Shown here piece by piece: positions 36,997 through 47,434 of a stretch of DNA of 64,000 bases; the stretch's first letter is position 1, and each line of letters opens with the position of its first letter. The position numbers and the translations under genes are program-made. The stretch is from positions 124,001-188,000 of the forward strand of contig NZ_SUPK01000002.1 in the NCBI RefSeq assembly GCF_005049045.1. Direction: 5' to 3'. Below the pieces are notes generated by a model that saw only the letters and a list, made by a program, of their open reading frames with translations, was not told where the DNA came from and did no database searches. The DNA comes from Cohnella pontilimi (GTDB lineage Bacteria > Bacillota > Bacilli > Paenibacillales > Paenibacillaceae).

Positions 36997-39900
36997 TTAA
37001 GCTGTTGCCGTCATCATTTCGCTTTCATCCAGCCGGACGGAGACGAGCTTGGACACGCCGCCTTCCTCCATTGTAACGCCGTACAGCCGGTCCGCTTCCT
37101 CCATCGTGCCTTTGCGGTGCGTGACCACGATGAACTGCGTCATCTCCGAAAACTCCCGCATGTACTGTGCGTATCGCGCAACGTTGGCTTCGTCCAGCGC
37201 CGCTTCGACCTCGTCGAGCACGCAGAAAGGCACGGGCTTGACGTTGAGAATCGCAAACAGCAGCGCGAGTGCCGTTAACGCCCGTTCGCCGCCGGACAGC
37301 AGCTGCAGGTTCTGCAGCTTTTTGCCCGGAGGCTGCGCCACGACGTCGATCCCGGTTTCGAGCGGACGATCCGGCTCGCTCAAAATGAGATCCGCCCGGC
37401 CTCCGCCGAACAACCGGGAAAACACGACGACGAAATGTTTGCGGATTTCCGCGAACGTGGTCACGAAACGCTTGGACATTTCTTCGTCCATCTCTTTGAT
37501 AATGCCGTGAAGCTTCGTTTTGGCTTCGATGAGATCTGCTTTCTGGCCAGACAGGAATTCGAAGCGCTCGCTGACGCGTTTGTATTCTTCGATAGCGCCG
37601 AGATTGACCTCACCAAGCATCGTGATGCGCCGCTTCAGTTCGCGGACTTCATTCTGCGCGCCGGCGACATCCTCCGGCACCGGATAACGCTCCTTCGCCA
37701 GCTCGAAGCCGATCTCGTATTCTTCGGTCAGCTTGCGCAGCAGATTTTCGAGCTCGACGTCGAGACGGCCTTCGGCGATTTCCGCCTGGCGCAAGCCCTC
37801 TTCGACGCCTTTGAGCTTCGCGCGCTGCTCCTTGGTCTCGCCTTCCCGGCGCTCCAGATCCCGCAGCCGCTCCGCGCGTTCCGCGCGCTGGAACTCGATC
37901 GTCTCGGTCAGCTTTTGTTTTTGCAGCCTGAGCTCGTTCAGTCGTTCCCTCTGAGACACTTGTTCCTCGGACGTACGGGATGTTTCCGCGGCATTTTGTT
38001 CGATCGCCTCGGCAAGACCTTTGCGCTCCGCGGTCAGTCTGGACAGCTCCGCCCGCTGGCGTGCGCCTTGATCTTCCATGGCCGCAAGGTCCTGTTCCAG
38101 CCGTGCGATCGCAATTTTCAGTTCGGTGAGCGCCGATTGCAGCTCTTCCTTCTCGGATTGGCTGCGGCGGCGCAATTCCTCCGCTTCTGCAATGCGCTGC
38201 TGGATGCGCCGCTCTTCTTCCGTCAACGCGGCAAGCCGGGCTTCCGCCTCTTCGCGCTGCGTCGTCAGACCGCCGGTTTCGGCGGCAAATGCCGACTTCT
38301 CGGCGTCCAAGCCGGCACGCTGCTCCTCGAGCTGCTTGAATTCATCCTCCAGCCGCTTGCGGTCGTCGGCAGCCTGCTGCTCGCCGAGCCGCTCCTTCTC
38401 GCCCGATTCCCGAAGCTGTTCGATATTTTGCGCGGCCTGCGCGAGTTCCTTTTTCAAATCGTCCACTTCGGCACGGCAAGTTTCGCGCGCCTTTTCCGCT
38501 TCCGCGATTTCCTTCTCGAGCTCCTCCAGCTGCCGCTGACGGCCGAGCAGGCTCGCGGATTTTTTTTGCAGGCTTCCGCCCGTCATCGAGCCGCCGGCAT
38601 TGACGACATCGCCGTCCCGGGTGACGATACGGTAACGGTATTGCAAACGGGATGCGATACGGTTTGCGTTCTCCAGCGTCTCGGCAATCAGTACGTTGCC
38701 GAGCAGGCTGCCGACGATGCCCGCATATTTCGGATCGGATCCGACCAAGTCGGAAGCGACGCCGATGAAGCCTTCGGCTTGTTCTACCGCCTTGCGGTCG
38801 CCGTCTCCTATGGTGCGCGGACGAATGACGTCCAGCGGGAGGAAGGTCGCCCGGCCGGACTGCCGCTGTTTCAGGAACGCGATGGCCGTCCGCGCCGACT
38901 TTTCGTCTTCCATGACGATGTGCTGCAAGGCGCCGCCGAGCGCGGTCTCAATCGCGGTTTCCAAATGGCCGGGCACGCTGACGAGCTCCGCCACGGCACC
39001 GTGAACGCCATGCATCGTGCCGCGTTTGGACGCTTTCAGCACTTCCCGGACGCCGTGTTGAAACCCGTCGTAGTCGTTTTGCAATTCTTTGATCGTATCG
39101 CGGCGGGAGACGAGCGCCTCGCGTTTCTGTTCCCAGCGCCGGGAAGCCGCCTGGGCTTCCTCCAGCTTGCGCTGAAGCTCCGACGACCTTGCCCCTTCGG
39201 CGACATAACGGTCGCGAACTTCCGTCAGCGTCTTGGCCGCAGCGGCGATCCGCTCGTCGACATTGGCGCGCCGGGCTTCCAGCTCGTCCTGCTGCCGGCG
39301 CCATTTGGCTTCCTCTTCGGCGATCCGTGCCATCCGGCGATCGAGCATTTCGCGCTGTCCCTCGCCATATCGAATCTCGTTGCGCGCCTGAGCCATCGCA
39401 TTCATGACTTCGAATAGCTCAGCCTTCAGCTTGTTCTCGGCATCCTCGCTGCCGTCGGCGAGAGCCAGCTTCTCTTCTTCTCCGGTGAGCTTTGCGACGA
39501 GCGCGGCGCGTTCCGCTTCGGCGCGGACACGTTTGTCCTGCAGCTCCTCGATGTCCGCGGCAGCCTGGGCGAATCTCGCTTCCGCGGAAGCCAGCGACTC
39601 GAGCAGGCCTTCCCGGTTGCGTTCCAGGTTCGTCCGCCGCTCGTTCAGCAGATCCCCGTGGCCTTCGGTTTTTTCCGTCTCCTCACTGCAACGGAGCAGT
39701 TCATCCTGCAGCTTGGCCAATTGTTCTTCCAGCCGGACAAGCGTCTGACGGTCCTCCTCCAGCCCCGCGTCGTGCGTGCTGACAAACACCGACAGCGCGT
39801 TCTCTTCTTCGCGCAAGGAAGCCAGCCGTTCGTTCAGCTCTTTCCAGGAGGCATGAACGCCTTCGATTTGTTGAACGTATAAGGCAATTTCTTTCTGTTT

Positions 39901-40566
39901 CAGCTGTTCCTTGAGGTTCTTGTACAGCTCGGCTTTTTCCGACTGCTGCTTGAGCGGGCCGACCTGGCTCTCCAGCTCGCTGACTAGATCGTGAATCCGC
40001 AAAAGGTTGTTTTCCGTATCCTCAAGCTTCTTTTGCGCTTCTTTCTTCCGGCTCTTATATTTCACAATGCCCGAAGCTTCTTCGAAAATACCGCGGCGAT
40101 CCTCGGAACGCGTGCTGAGAATTTCCTCGATTCGGCCTTGTCCGATAATCGAGTAGGCTTCCCGGCCGATCCCGGTGTCCATGAACAGTTCCGTAATATC
40201 TTTCAGGCGGCACGCCTGCTTGTTGATCAAATATTCGCTCTCGCCGCTCCGGTGCACACGACGGGTGACGGTCACTTCGCTGAACTCTAGCGGGAGCGTT
40301 CGGTCGGTATTATCGAAGGTGAGCGAAACCTCGCCGAAATTGACCGGTTTACGCGTATCGCTTCCCGCGAAAATAACGTCCTGCATATTTCCGCCGCGCA
40401 AGGATTTGGCGCTTTGTTCGCCAAGCACCCAGCGAATGCCGTCGGAAATGTTGCTTTTGCCGCTGCCGTTCGGACCGACGACGGCGGTGATCCCGCTTCC
40501 GAATTCCAGCTCGGTACGGTCCGCGAACGATTTGAAGCCGGCAAGTTCGATCCTCTTTAAGTTCAT
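36997..40566 (-). CDS. smc: Chromosome segregation protein SMC
   Basis: 1189-residue condensin subunit. N-terminal Walker A GPNGSGKSN (31-39), two long coiled coils broken by a hinge domain (about 510-670, with the GxxG-like VNAGGSMTGGSL near 650), and a C-terminal ABC signature LLSGGERALTALALLFAI with Walker B PFCVLDEVEAALDEANV. It loads at ParB-parS in Bacillus, and a parS-like site occurs in dprA of this window. It is between rnc and ftsY as in Bacillus. Confidence 0.98.
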   Translation of the reverse strand: MNLKRIELAGFKSFADRTELEFGSGITAVVGPNGSGKSNISDGIRWVLGEQSAKSLRGGNMQDVIFAGSDTRKPVNFGEVSLTFDNTDRTLPLEFSEVTVTRRVHRSGESEYLINKQACRLKDITELFMDTGIGREAYSIIGQGRIEEILSTRSEDRRGIFEEASGIVKYKSRKKEAQKKLEDTENNLLRIHDLVSELESQVGPLKQQSEKAELYKNLKEQLKQKEIALYVQQIEGVHASWKELNERLASLREEENALSVFVSTHDAGLEEDRQTLVRLEEQLAKLQDELLRCSEETEKTEGHGDLLNERRTNLERNREGLLESLASAEARFAQAAADIEELQDKRVRAEAERAALVAKLTGEEEKLALADGSEDAENKLKAELFEVMNAMAQARNEIRYGEGQREMLDRRMARIAEEEAKWRRQQDELEARRANVDERIAAAAKTLTEVRDRYVAEGARSSELQRKLEEAQAASRRWEQKREALVSRRDTIKELQNDYDGFQHGVREVLKASKRGTMHGVHGAVAELVSVPGHLETAIETALGGALQHIVMEDEKSARTAIAFLKQRQSGRATFLPLDVIRPRTIGDGDRKAVEQAEGFIGVASDLVGSDPKYAGIVGSLLGNVLIAETLENANRIASRLQYRYRIVTRDGDVVNAGGSMTGGSLQKKSASLLGRQRQLEELEKEIAEAEKARETCRAEVDDLKKELAQAAQNIEQLRESGEKERLGEQQAADDRKRLEDEFKQLEEQRAGLDAEKSAFAAETGGLTTQREEAEARLAALTEEERRIQQRIAEAEELRRRSQSEKEELQSALTELKIAIARLEQDLAAMEDQGARQRAELSRLTAERKGLAEAIEQNAAETSRTSEEQVSQRERLNELRLQKQKLTETIEFQRAERAERLRDLERREGETKEQRAKLKGVEEGLRQAEIAEGRLDVELENLLRKLTEEYEIGFELAKERYPVPEDVAGAQNEVRELKRRITMLGEVNLGAIEEYKRVSERFEFLSGQKADLIEAKTKLHGIIKEMDEEMSKRFVTTFAEIRKHFVVVFSRLFGGGRADLILSEPDRPLETGIDVVAQPPGKKLQNLQLLSGGERALTALALLFAILNVKPVPFCVLDEVEAALDEANVARYAQYMREFSEMTQFIVVTHRKGTMEEADRLYGVTMEEGGVSKLVSVRLDESEMMTATA

Positions 40567-40601
40567 CGGCTGAAATCACCTCTTATGCAGTGTCGTGGGG
40601 G

Positions 40602-41303
40602 TTACAACTGCAAGCCTTGTACCAGCGAACGAAGCGCTTCCGAAGCGGCCTGCTGTTCCGCCTCTTTCTTCGAGCGTCCCGCGCCGCGTCCGAGCGGCCG
40701 CTGACCGACATGGACGACGGCGACGAATTCCCGGTCATGGGCGGGACCGCGTTCTTCCACAATTCGGTAATCAAGCGGCCCATGACCCAAGTGCTGAACT
40801 TTTTCCTGAAGTTCGGTTTTGTAGTCTTTGAGCGAAGCCTGTCCGTCTCCGGGGATGAGCGGGAACATGTGGCGTTCCAAAAAGCCCCGGACCGTCTCCA
40901 GCCCTTGATCGAGATAGAGCGCGCCGACGAACGCCTCGAAGGCGTCGGCCAGCAGGGACGGCCGCATGCGGCCGCCCGTCTGCTCCTCCCCTTTGCCGAG
41001 CAGCACGACTTGCCCGAATTCGAGCGCCTCGGCAAAGCGGACAAGCGATGGCTCGCATACGATGCTCGCGCGCAGCCGCGTCAATTCGCCTTCGGGACGT
41101 TCCGGATACCGCCGATACAAATATTCCGATACGGTCAACTGCAGCACGGCGTCTCCGAGAAACTCCAATCGCTCGTTATCCGACGTGCGCGCACCTCTTT
41201 GTTCATTCACAAAAGAGGTGTGCGTGAATGCTTGGCGAAGCAAGCCGGCGTTCCGAAATTCGACGCCTGTCCGTTCCTGCAGCTTGCGAAATGAATCTTT
41301 CAT
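40602..41303 (-). CDS. rnc: Ribonuclease III
   Basis: 233-residue double-strand RNA endonuclease. The catalytic signature [12 protein letters not shown] lies at about 43-54 with the Mg-binding Glu and Asp; a second acidic site is [15 protein letters not shown]-terminal dsRBD spans about 160-232. It processes rRNA and small RNAs and sits upstream of smc in a conserved pair. Confidence 0.97.
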   Translation of the reverse strand: MKDSFRKLQERTGVEFRNAGLLRQAFTHTSFVNEQRGARTSDNERLEFLGDAVLQLTVSEYLYRRYPERPEGELTRLRASIVCEPSLVRFAEALEFGQVVLLGKGEEQTGGRMRPSLLADAFEAFVGALYLDQGLETVRGFLERHMFPLIPGDGQASLKDYKTELQEKVQHLGHGPLDYRIVEERGPAHDREFVAVVHVGQRPLGRGAGRSKKEAEQQAASEALRSLVQGLQL

Positions 41304-41395
41304 GGAATTTGACCTCCCGTCCTCACCGAGTGCCGCGGCGAAACGGAAACGACGCAGACGGCATCGGCCGCCTGCGTCGCCCTGTTCCGCGCCGA

Positions 41396-42637
41396 TTAGG
41401 CTTCGTATTTACGCATGATGATGGTGGCATTATGCCCGCCGAAGCCGAACGAGTTCGACAACGCGGTACGAATGCCGGCTTTGCGCGCTTTGTTCGGTAC
41501 GTAATCCAGATCCAGCTCCGGGTCCTGGTTGTCCAAGTTGATCGTCGGCGGAATTTCGCCGTTCTGGAGAGACAGCGCCAAGATGACCGATTCGATCCCT
41601 CCGGCTGCGCCGAGCAGGTGTCCGGTCATCGACTTCGTCGAACTGACCGCCAGCTTGTAAGCGTGGCCTCCGAACGTTGTCTTGATGGCCATCGTCTCGG
41701 ATTTGTCGCCTACCGGTGTGGAAGTGCCGTGAGCGTTAATATATTCGATTTCTTCCGGCGCAATGCCGGCATCCTTGATTGCCCGTGCCATCGAGCGCGC
41801 CGCGCCGTCCGGATCGGGTTCCACCATATCGTAAGCGTCGCCGCTCATTCCGTAGCCGATCACTTCGGCGTAAATGTGCGCGCCCCGCTTCTGTGCATGC
41901 TCCAACGATTCGAGGATCAACACGCCCGAACCTTCGCCCATAACGAATCCGTCACGGTCGATGTCGAAAGGACGGCTCGCTTTTTCCGGCTCGTCGTTGC
42001 GCGTGCTCATCGCCCGCATCGAACAGAAACCCGCCAGACCGATCGGCCGGATCGTCGCTTCCGCGCCGCCGCAAATCATTGCGTCTGCGTCCCCGCGCTG
42101 AATCATTTTGAAAGAATCGCCGATGGAATGCGTACCCGTCGCGCAGGCGGTAACCGCGGTCGTGTTCGGACCCTTGGCGCCCGTCAGCATGGAAACCTGG
42201 CCGCTGGCCATGTTCGCGATCATCATCGGAATGAAGAACGGGCTGACACGGCGAGGACCTTTTTCCATCAAAATCGTATGCTGCTCTTCCCAAGTGCCGA
42301 GGCCGCCGATGCCGGAGCCGACGATGACGCCGACGCGCTCGGGATCCGCATTCTCGCCGAGCTTAAGGCCGGAATCTTGGAGGGCCATCAAGCTGGCGGC
42401 AGCACCGAACTGGACGAAACGGTCCATTTTGCGCGAGATCTTCTTGTCCAATCCGAATTGTTCCGGGTTGAAGTTTTTGATCTCGGCGGCAATCTTCGTC
42501 GTGTAATCGGACGTATCGAACGCTTCGATTCGGCTGATGCCGGATTTGCCCGCGAGCAGGTTATTCCAAAATGCCGGTATATCGGAACCGAGGGAAGTAA
42601 CGACTCCCATACCGGTAACTACCACTCGGTGTTTCAA
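41396..42637 (-). CDS. fabF: Beta-ketoacyl-ACP synthase II (FabF)
   Basis: 413-residue condensing enzyme for fatty-acid elongation. The Cys-His-His triad is seen in [12 protein letters not shown] (Cys near 163), [14 protein letters not shown] and [15 protein letters not shown] start with GAGGTG upstream. In Bacillus fabF lies with fabH elsewhere; here it closes the fapR-plsX-fabH-fabD-fabG-acpP-fabF operon before rnc. Confidence 0.97.
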   Translation of the reverse strand: MKHRVVVTGMGVVTSLGSDIPAFWNNLLAGKSGISRIEAFDTSDYTTKIAAEIKNFNPEQFGLDKKISRKMDRFVQFGAAASLMALQDSGLKLGENADPERVGVIVGSGIGGLGTWEEQHTILMEKGPRRVSPFFIPMMIANMASGQVSMLTGAKGPNTTAVTACATGTHSIGDSFKMIQRGDADAMICGGAEATIRPIGLAGFCSMRAMSTRNDEPEKASRPFDIDRDGFVMGEGSGVLILESLEHAQKRGAHIYAEVIGYGMSGDAYDMVEPDPDGAARSMARAIKDAGIAPEEIEYINAHGTSTPVGDKSETMAIKTTFGGHAYKLAVSSTKSMTGHLLGAAGGIESVILALSLQNGEIPPTINLDNQDPELDLDYVPNKARKAGIRTALSNSFGFGGHNATIIMRKYEA

Positions 42638-42684
42638 AACCAGTTCACCTCTTCAGGGGGTAAAAGACGCATGAATGTGGAGAA

Positions 42685-42708
42685 GTCCCGTCTTACGAAC
42701 GGGACCTT
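42685..42708 (-). other. Hairpin between acpP and fabF
   Basis: The inverted repeat GTCCCGT / ACGGGAC with a 7-base loop has no T tract. It could act as an RNA-stability element that allows acyl carrier protein to be made in excess of the downstream enzyme. Confidence 0.5.
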
Positions 42709-42717
42709 GGCAGATCA

Positions 42718-42951
42718 TCAGGCATGAGATTGTATGTAATTTACGACTTCTCCCACCGTGGTGATCTTCTCTGCATCTTCGTCGGAAATTTCCAAGTCGA
42801 ATTCGTCTTCAAGCTCCATGACGAGTTCCACCACATCGAGAGAGTCAGCGCCCAAGTCGTCTTTGAAGGATGCTTCGGCGGTTACCTCCGCCTCTTCCAC
42901 TCCCAGGCGTTCGACGACGATGCGTTTCACGCGATCATATACATCGGACAT
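42718..42951 (-). CDS. acpP: Acyl carrier protein
   Basis: 77-residue carrier with the phosphopantetheine serine in [12 protein letters not shown] (Ser37). The start is at MSDVYDRVK, six bases after GGGAGGTG; an open frame extends three codons upstream. It is flanked by fabG and fabF and is shared by all enzymes of the cluster. Confidence 0.98.
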   Translation of the reverse strand: MSDVYDRVKRIVVERLGVEEAEVTAEASFKDDLGADSLDVVELVMELEDEFDLEISDEDAEKITTVGEVVNYIQSHA

Positions 42952-43048
42952 CCGGTTCACCTCCCTTAACGTATTATACGTGAATCATGGACAAAAAGCC
43001 ATACAAGTAAGCGTAATCGGAGAAGCGCGGAAATGCAAGCGGCTCTGC

Positions 43049-43801
43049 TTACATGTACATGCCGCCGTCCACATGGAGCGTCTGGCCGGTCATGTAAGAC
43101 GAGGCGTCCGACGCCAAATACAGAACGGCAGCCGCGATTTCTTCCGGACGGCCGATCCGGCCGAGCGGGATGTCCTTCTCCAGCTTCTCCTTGACGTCCG
43201 CAGGCAGCTTGTCCGTCATATCCGTCCCGATAAATCCGGGAGCGACCGCGTTTACGGTGATATTGCGGGACGCCAGCTCGCGTGCGGCGGACTTCGTCAA
43301 GCCGATGACGCCGGCTTTGGCGGCGACATAGTTCGCCTGGCCGGGATTGCCGAGCGCGCCGACAACGGAGGAAATGTTGATGATGCGGCCGGAACGCTGC
43401 TTCATCATGGATCGCGTCACGGCTTTGATGCCGTTGAAAACGCCTTTGAGGTTCGTTTCGATCACTTCGTCGAATTCTTCCTCTTTCATGCGCATGATAA
43501 GATTGTCTCGCGTAATCCCGGCGTTATTCACCAAAATATCCAGCTTGCCGAACGTCTCCAGCACGGCGGCGACCATATTTTCGAACTCCGCCGCTTTGCC
43601 GACGTTCGCCTTGATCATGACCGCCTTGCGGCCCAGCGCTTCGATTGCCTTCACCGTCTCCGCGGCGGCGGCTTCGCTGCCCGCGTAGTTCACCGCCACG
43701 TCCGCGCCCGCTTCCGCAAGCGCTACGGCGATCGCCCGGCCGATTCCCCGGGATGCGCCGGTGACCAGCGCGGTTTTACCCGTTAAATCCCACATGGCCA
43801 T
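43049..43801 (-). CDS. fabG: 3-oxoacyl-ACP reductase FabG
   Basis: 250-residue NADPH-dependent short-chain dehydrogenase. The cofactor motif GASRGIG is at about 15-21, the NNAGIT motif at about 90, and the catalytic Ser-Tyr-Lys is in [10 protein letters not shown] and [11 protein letters not shown] start nine bases after AAAGGAGG. It follows fabD by 24 bases. Confidence 0.97.
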   Translation of the reverse strand: MAMWDLTGKTALVTGASRGIGRAIAVALAEAGADVAVNYAGSEAAAAETVKAIEALGRKAVMIKANVGKAAEFENMVAAVLETFGKLDILVNNAGITRDNLIMRMKEEEFDEVIETNLKGVFNGIKAVTRSMMKQRSGRIINISSVVGALGNPGQANYVAAKAGVIGLTKSAARELASRNITVNAVAPGFIGTDMTDKLPADVKEKLEKDIPLGRIGRPEEIAAAVLYLASDASSYMTGQTLHVDGGMYM

Positions 43802-43825
43802 GTTGAACGGCCTCCTTTCCGGATG

Positions 43826-44755
43826 TTACTCGACCGCCGTCTCAAGCGCGGCGGCAGCCGTATTCATCGATATGACCTTCGCCGACTTCTCGACCTTGCG
43901 GATCAGGCCGGCCAGCACCGTTCCGGAGCCGATCTCGACGAACGTGTCCACTCCTTCCGCGAGCAGGCGGCGAACGGTGTCTTCCCAGAGCACGGGCGAC
44001 ACCACCTGCTTCACCAGCAGCCCGCGGATTTCCTCTCCGGAGGTGACAGGCTGCGCGGTCACGTTGGCCACAACCGGTACTGAGGTGTTGCGGAACTCGG
44101 CCTTCGCGAGCTCTCCGGCCAGCCGGTCCGCTGCCGGCTGCATGAGGGACGAATGGAACGGCCCGCTCACTTCCAGCGGAATGACCCGCTTGGCGCCCGC
44201 TTCCTTGCCCCGCTCGACAACGGCTGCTACACCTTCGGCCGAGCCTGACACGACGATTTGCCCCGGGCAGTTGACATTGGCCAATTCGACCAGACCCACT
44301 GCCGAAGAAACGTCGCGGCAGAGCGCTTCCAACGGTTCGCGTTCCGCGCCGAGAACGGCCGCCATCCCGCCTTGGCCGGCGGGCACGGCCTGTTCCATGA
44401 ACTGGCCCCGGGCCCGGACGAGCCGGACGGCATCTTCAAAATCCAGCACACCCGCCGCGACGAGCGCGCTATACTCGCCCAAGCTGTGTCCTGCAACGAA
44501 GTCCGGCTTCACGCCTTGCTTCTTATAGACTTCGAGCAGCGCGACGCTCGCGGCCAGCAAAGCCGGCTGCGTGTTAGCCGTTAGCCGCAGTTCCTCCTCG
44601 GGCCCTTCGAAAACAAGCTTGGTCAGCGGGAATCCGAGCACCGCATCCGCACGGTCGAATACGCTTCGCGCGTCCTCAAACTGTTCGTAGGCGTCTTTGC
44701 CCATGCCGACCGCTTGCGCGCCCTGTCCCGGAAAAACAAATGCGATTTTCCCCAA
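43826..44755 (-). CDS. fabD: Malonyl-CoA:ACP transacylase FabD
   Basis: 309-residue acyltransferase that loads malonyl groups on ACP. It has FPGQGAQAVGMGK at the N-terminus, the nucleophile Ser91 in GHSLGEYSAL, and the later catalytic histidine in SGPFHSSLM. The start codon is TTG, eight bases after GGGAGG. Confidence 0.97.
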   Translation of the reverse strand: MGKIAFVFPGQGAQAVGMGKDAYEQFEDARSVFDRADAVLGFPLTKLVFEGPEEELRLTANTQPALLAASVALLEVYKKQGVKPDFVAGHSLGEYSALVAAGVLDFEDAVRLVRARGQFMEQAVPAGQGGMAAVLGAEREPLEALCRDVSSAVGLVELANVNCPGQIVVSGSAEGVAAVVERGKEAGAKRVIPLEVSGPFHSSLMQPAADRLAGELAKAEFRNTSVPVVANVTAQPVTSGEEIRGLLVKQVVSPVLWEDTVRRLLAEGVDTFVEIGSGTVLAGLIRKVEKSAKVISMNTAAAALETAVE

Positions 44756-44782
44756 CGAAGTTCCCTCCCGTTACAGTCAGCC

Positions 44783-45769
44783 TTACAAGATCAAGACGGT
44801 GGCGCCCCATGTCAGACCGCCGCCGAAGCCGACCAGCAGCAGGCAGTCGCCTTCCTTGGCGCGGCCGTCTTCCACCGCATCCGCCAAAGCGAGCGGAATG
44901 GAAGCGGCCGACACATTGCCGTACCGGTCCAGGTTGACGACACACTTATCCTCCGGCAAATCGAGCCGCTCCATGGCGGATTGGATAATCCGCACGTTCG
45001 CTTGATGAGGGACGAGCAAATCGATATCGCTTTTGCTCATGCCCGCTTTGGACAACGCCTCTTCCGCAGAGCTGCCCATCACGCGGACGGCGAATTTGAA
45101 CACGTCGCGGCCGTTCATTTCCAGGAAATGATGTTTAGCCGCCACCGACTCTTGGCTCGAAGGAATTCGGGAGCCCCCGCCGCGGATGCGCAGCAGCTCG
45201 CCTCCCGATCCGTCCGCTCCCAGCTCGAACGAACGGAAGCCGCGGCCTTCCGGCACTTCGCCGACGACGACCGCTCCGGCACCGTCGCCGAACAGGATGC
45301 AGGTGTTGCGGTCGGTGTAATCCGTAATGCGCGACAAACATTCCGCGCCTACGACCAGCACATGACGGTACGTACCGGTTTTAACGAAATTCGCTGCGGT
45401 AGATAATCCATAAATGAATCCGGAGCATGCCGCGGATAGATCGAACGCGGCCGCCCTTTTCGCGCCCAGCCGCTCTTGCAGCAGGCAGGCGGTGGAAGGA
45501 AAAAACATATCCGGCGTAATGGTGGCCACGATAATCAGGTCCAGCTGATCCGCCGTGATACCCGCCGCGTTCAGCGCCTTCAAGGACGCTTCATACGCCA
45601 GGTCCGACGTCGCTTGGGCCGGATCGGCGATTCTCCGCTCCCGGATCCCCGTCCGGGTCACGATCCATTCGTCGTTCGTGTCCACCATTTGTTCCAAGTC
45701 TTGATTCGTTAAGCGCCGTTCCGGAACATACTTGCCGGTTCCGAGAATGCCTGCGGTGATGTCTCGCAT
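44783..45769 (-). CDS. fabH: Beta-ketoacyl-ACP synthase III (FabH)
   Basis: 328-residue enzyme that condenses acetyl- or branched-chain acyl-CoA with malonyl-ACP to start fatty-acid synthesis. Catalytic residues are in DLSAACSGFIYGL (Cys), LVPHQANVRI (His) and DRYGNVSAASIP (Asn). It lies between plsX and fabD. Branched primer preference is typical of the group but cannot be read from the sequence. Confidence 0.97.
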   Translation of the reverse strand: MRDITAGILGTGKYVPERRLTNQDLEQMVDTNDEWIVTRTGIRERRIADPAQATSDLAYEASLKALNAAGITADQLDLIIVATITPDMFFPSTACLLQERLGAKRAAAFDLSAACSGFIYGLSTAANFVKTGTYRHVLVVGAECLSRITDYTDRNTCILFGDGAGAVVVGEVPEGRGFRSFELGADGSGGELLRIRGGGSRIPSSQESVAAKHHFLEMNGRDVFKFAVRVMGSSAEEALSKAGMSKSDIDLLVPHQANVRIIQSAMERLDLPEDKCVVNLDRYGNVSAASIPLALADAVEDGRAKEGDCLLLVGFGGGLTWGATVLIL

Positions 45770-45779
45770 TCGTTATCTC

Positions 45780-46769
45780 TCACTTTCCGCTGAATTCGCC
45801 CTTGATCGCCTCGATCAGTCCGCCCGACAGAGACGTCCGCGTCTGACGAATCGCTGTGACCATCGCTTTCACGTCCGACGAGCCGTGACCCTTCACCACG
45901 AGGCCGTTGAGACCGAGCAGTGGCGCCCCGTTGTATTCGTTGTAGTCCAGTTTCTGTTTGACCCGGCGGAAGCTCGGCTTCAGCATCGCCGCCGCCAGCT
46001 TCGATTTCCAGTCGGCCGTAAGTTCCTGCTTCAATACTTTGAACAATACGCCGGCGGCGCCTTCGATCGCTTTGAGCATGACGTTGCCCGAGAAACCGTC
46101 GCACACGAGCACGTCGCAAACGCCGTCGAGCACATCGCGCGACTCCACATTGCCGACAAAATGAATCGGCGCGTTTTCGAGCAGCTCGAAAGTCTGTTTC
46201 GTCAACTCGTTGCCCTTGGCGGCTTCCGTTCCCACATTCAGCAACCCCACGCGAGGCTTCTCGATGCCGTGTGTTTTTTGCCGGTACAAGGAGCCCATCA
46301 ACGCATATTGCAATAGATGCTCCGGTTTTGCATCCATATTGGCGCCCAGATCAAGCGCGAGTACCCCTGCGTTGTCGATCGTTGGCAGCATCGGCGCAAG
46401 GCCCGGACGCTCGATGCCGGGCAGCCGGCCTACTACCAGCAGGCCCGTTGCCATCAAAGCGCCGGTGTTGCCTGCCGAGATCATGGCGTCCGCTGTGCCC
46501 TCTTTAACCATCCGTCCCGCCGTGACCATAGAAGAGGATGTTTTGCGGCGGACAGCGCGAACCGGCTCGTCGTCGGCCTCGATCACCTCCGGCGCTTCTT
46601 CTATCGTCACATTGGAAGGCAGGTTCCCTTGCAAATGCGGTTGGATCGCGTCGGTGCGCCCGACCAGAATGAATTGCGTATCCGGCCATTCCGCGGCGGC
46701 TTGCAACACGGCCTGCGTCTGGGCGCGCGGGGCGTGATCGCCCCCCATGGCGTCAATGGCGATTTTCAC
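45780..46769 (-). CDS. plsX: Phosphate acyltransferase PlsX
   Basis: 329-residue peripheral membrane enzyme that makes acyl-phosphate from acyl-ACP for PlsY. It has IAIDAMGGDHAP at the N-terminus and the conserved SAGNTGALMATGL and CDGFSGNVMLKAIEG segments. The GTG start lies within the end of fapR (17-base overlap), so the two are coupled and both under FapR control. Confidence 0.97.
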   Translation of the reverse strand: MKIAIDAMGGDHAPRAQTQAVLQAAAEWPDTQFILVGRTDAIQPHLQGNLPSNVTIEEAPEVIEADDEPVRAVRRKTSSSMVTAGRMVKEGTADAMISAGNTGALMATGLLVVGRLPGIERPGLAPMLPTIDNAGVLALDLGANMDAKPEHLLQYALMGSLYRQKTHGIEKPRVGLLNVGTEAAKGNELTKQTFELLENAPIHFVGNVESRDVLDGVCDVLVCDGFSGNVMLKAIEGAAGVLFKVLKQELTADWKSKLAAAMLKPSFRRVKQKLDYNEYNGAPLLGLNGLVVKGHGSSDVKAMVTAIRQTRTSLSGGLIEAIKGEFSGK

Positions 46770-47358
46770 GAGCTCCGCCTCCTTCGTGTTCGGATTCTCC
46801 TGCTGAGCGGTAAATCACGAAATTCCCTTGAAACACCATTTCTTCGCCGACATACGTGAAGACTTCAACTTTCGCTTTACCCTTGGAGGCTCCGCTGGAT
46901 CGCACATATGCCTTCGCGATGCATTTCTCACCGAGACGCGCCGGCCGGATAAACCGGATATCCGCGGAAGCCGTCAAGGCGATTTCATCATTAATAACCG
47001 CAACCGCCAGCGAATTCGCCTGAGCGAAAACATGGTGGCCGCGGGCGATGCCGCTGCGGGAAAAGACGTGCTCCTCCCGTATTTCGAACATGGAGATGCC
47101 GCTTTTGTCGAGCTGCAAATCCACAATGTCACCGATGACCTCATGCAGAGGCAAAGATTTTACCGGATCGTACGAACGTTCCGCCATCATTTTGAGCCGT
47201 TCCCTCAGCTCGGGAATGGCCAGCTCGAGACGGTCCAGCCGGATCGTCTGGATGCTGACCTTCAGCAGGCGGGTAAGCTCGCGGTCGGTGAGAAACGGAT
47301 TTTCTTCCAACAGCCGGCTGAGCTCCTGGTGCCGTTGGCGTTTCGGAATGCGTTCCAT
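46753..47358 (-). CDS. fapR: Fatty-acid biosynthesis repressor FapR
   Basis: 201-residue malonyl-CoA-sensing repressor. It has an N-terminal HTH (LTRLLKVSIQTIRLDRLELAIPELRER, in parts) and a C-terminal hot-dog fold effector domain (IARGHHVFAQANSLAVAVIN, ALTASADIRFIR). The start is set at MERIPKRQRH to match FapR N-termini; the frame is open 32 codons further, across its own operator. The ribosome site is weak. First gene of the fap/pls/fab operon, with a FapR box 51 bases upstream. Confidence 0.95.
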   Translation of the reverse strand: MERIPKRQRHQELSRLLEENPFLTDRELTRLLKVSIQTIRLDRLELAIPELRERLKMMAERSYDPVKSLPLHEVIGDIVDLQLDKSGISMFEIREEHVFSRSGIARGHHVFAQANSLAVAVINDEIALTASADIRFIRPARLGEKCIAKAYVRSSGASKGKAKVEVFTYVGEEMVFQGNFVIYRSAGESEHEGGGARENRH

Positions 47359-47408
47359 GTTCGCAACCGCGCTTTCTTTTATAAATATAGTCACTTTTTG
47401 GGCATGTA

Positions 47409-47425
47409 TTAATACCAGGTGCCAA
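47409..47425. promoter_or_regulatory. FapR operator
   Basis: On the minus strand TTGGCACCTGGTATTAA matches the Bacillus FapR box TTAGTACCTGGTACTAA at 14 of 17 positions. It lies between the rpmF terminator and fapR, where it would autoregulate fapR-plsX-fab. Confidence 0.8.
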
Positions 47426-47434
47426 AATGAGTAT

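Noticed and set aside
37435-39417. 660-codon plus-strand open frame
   Set aside because: It is entirely antisense to smc, whose SMC motifs and coiled coils are unambiguous; high GC at third positions creates long antisense frames.
47388-47402. Fourth copy of the 51-bp element upstream of fapR
   Set aside because: Only the CCCAAAAAGTGAC part is present; the centre and right end are absent.
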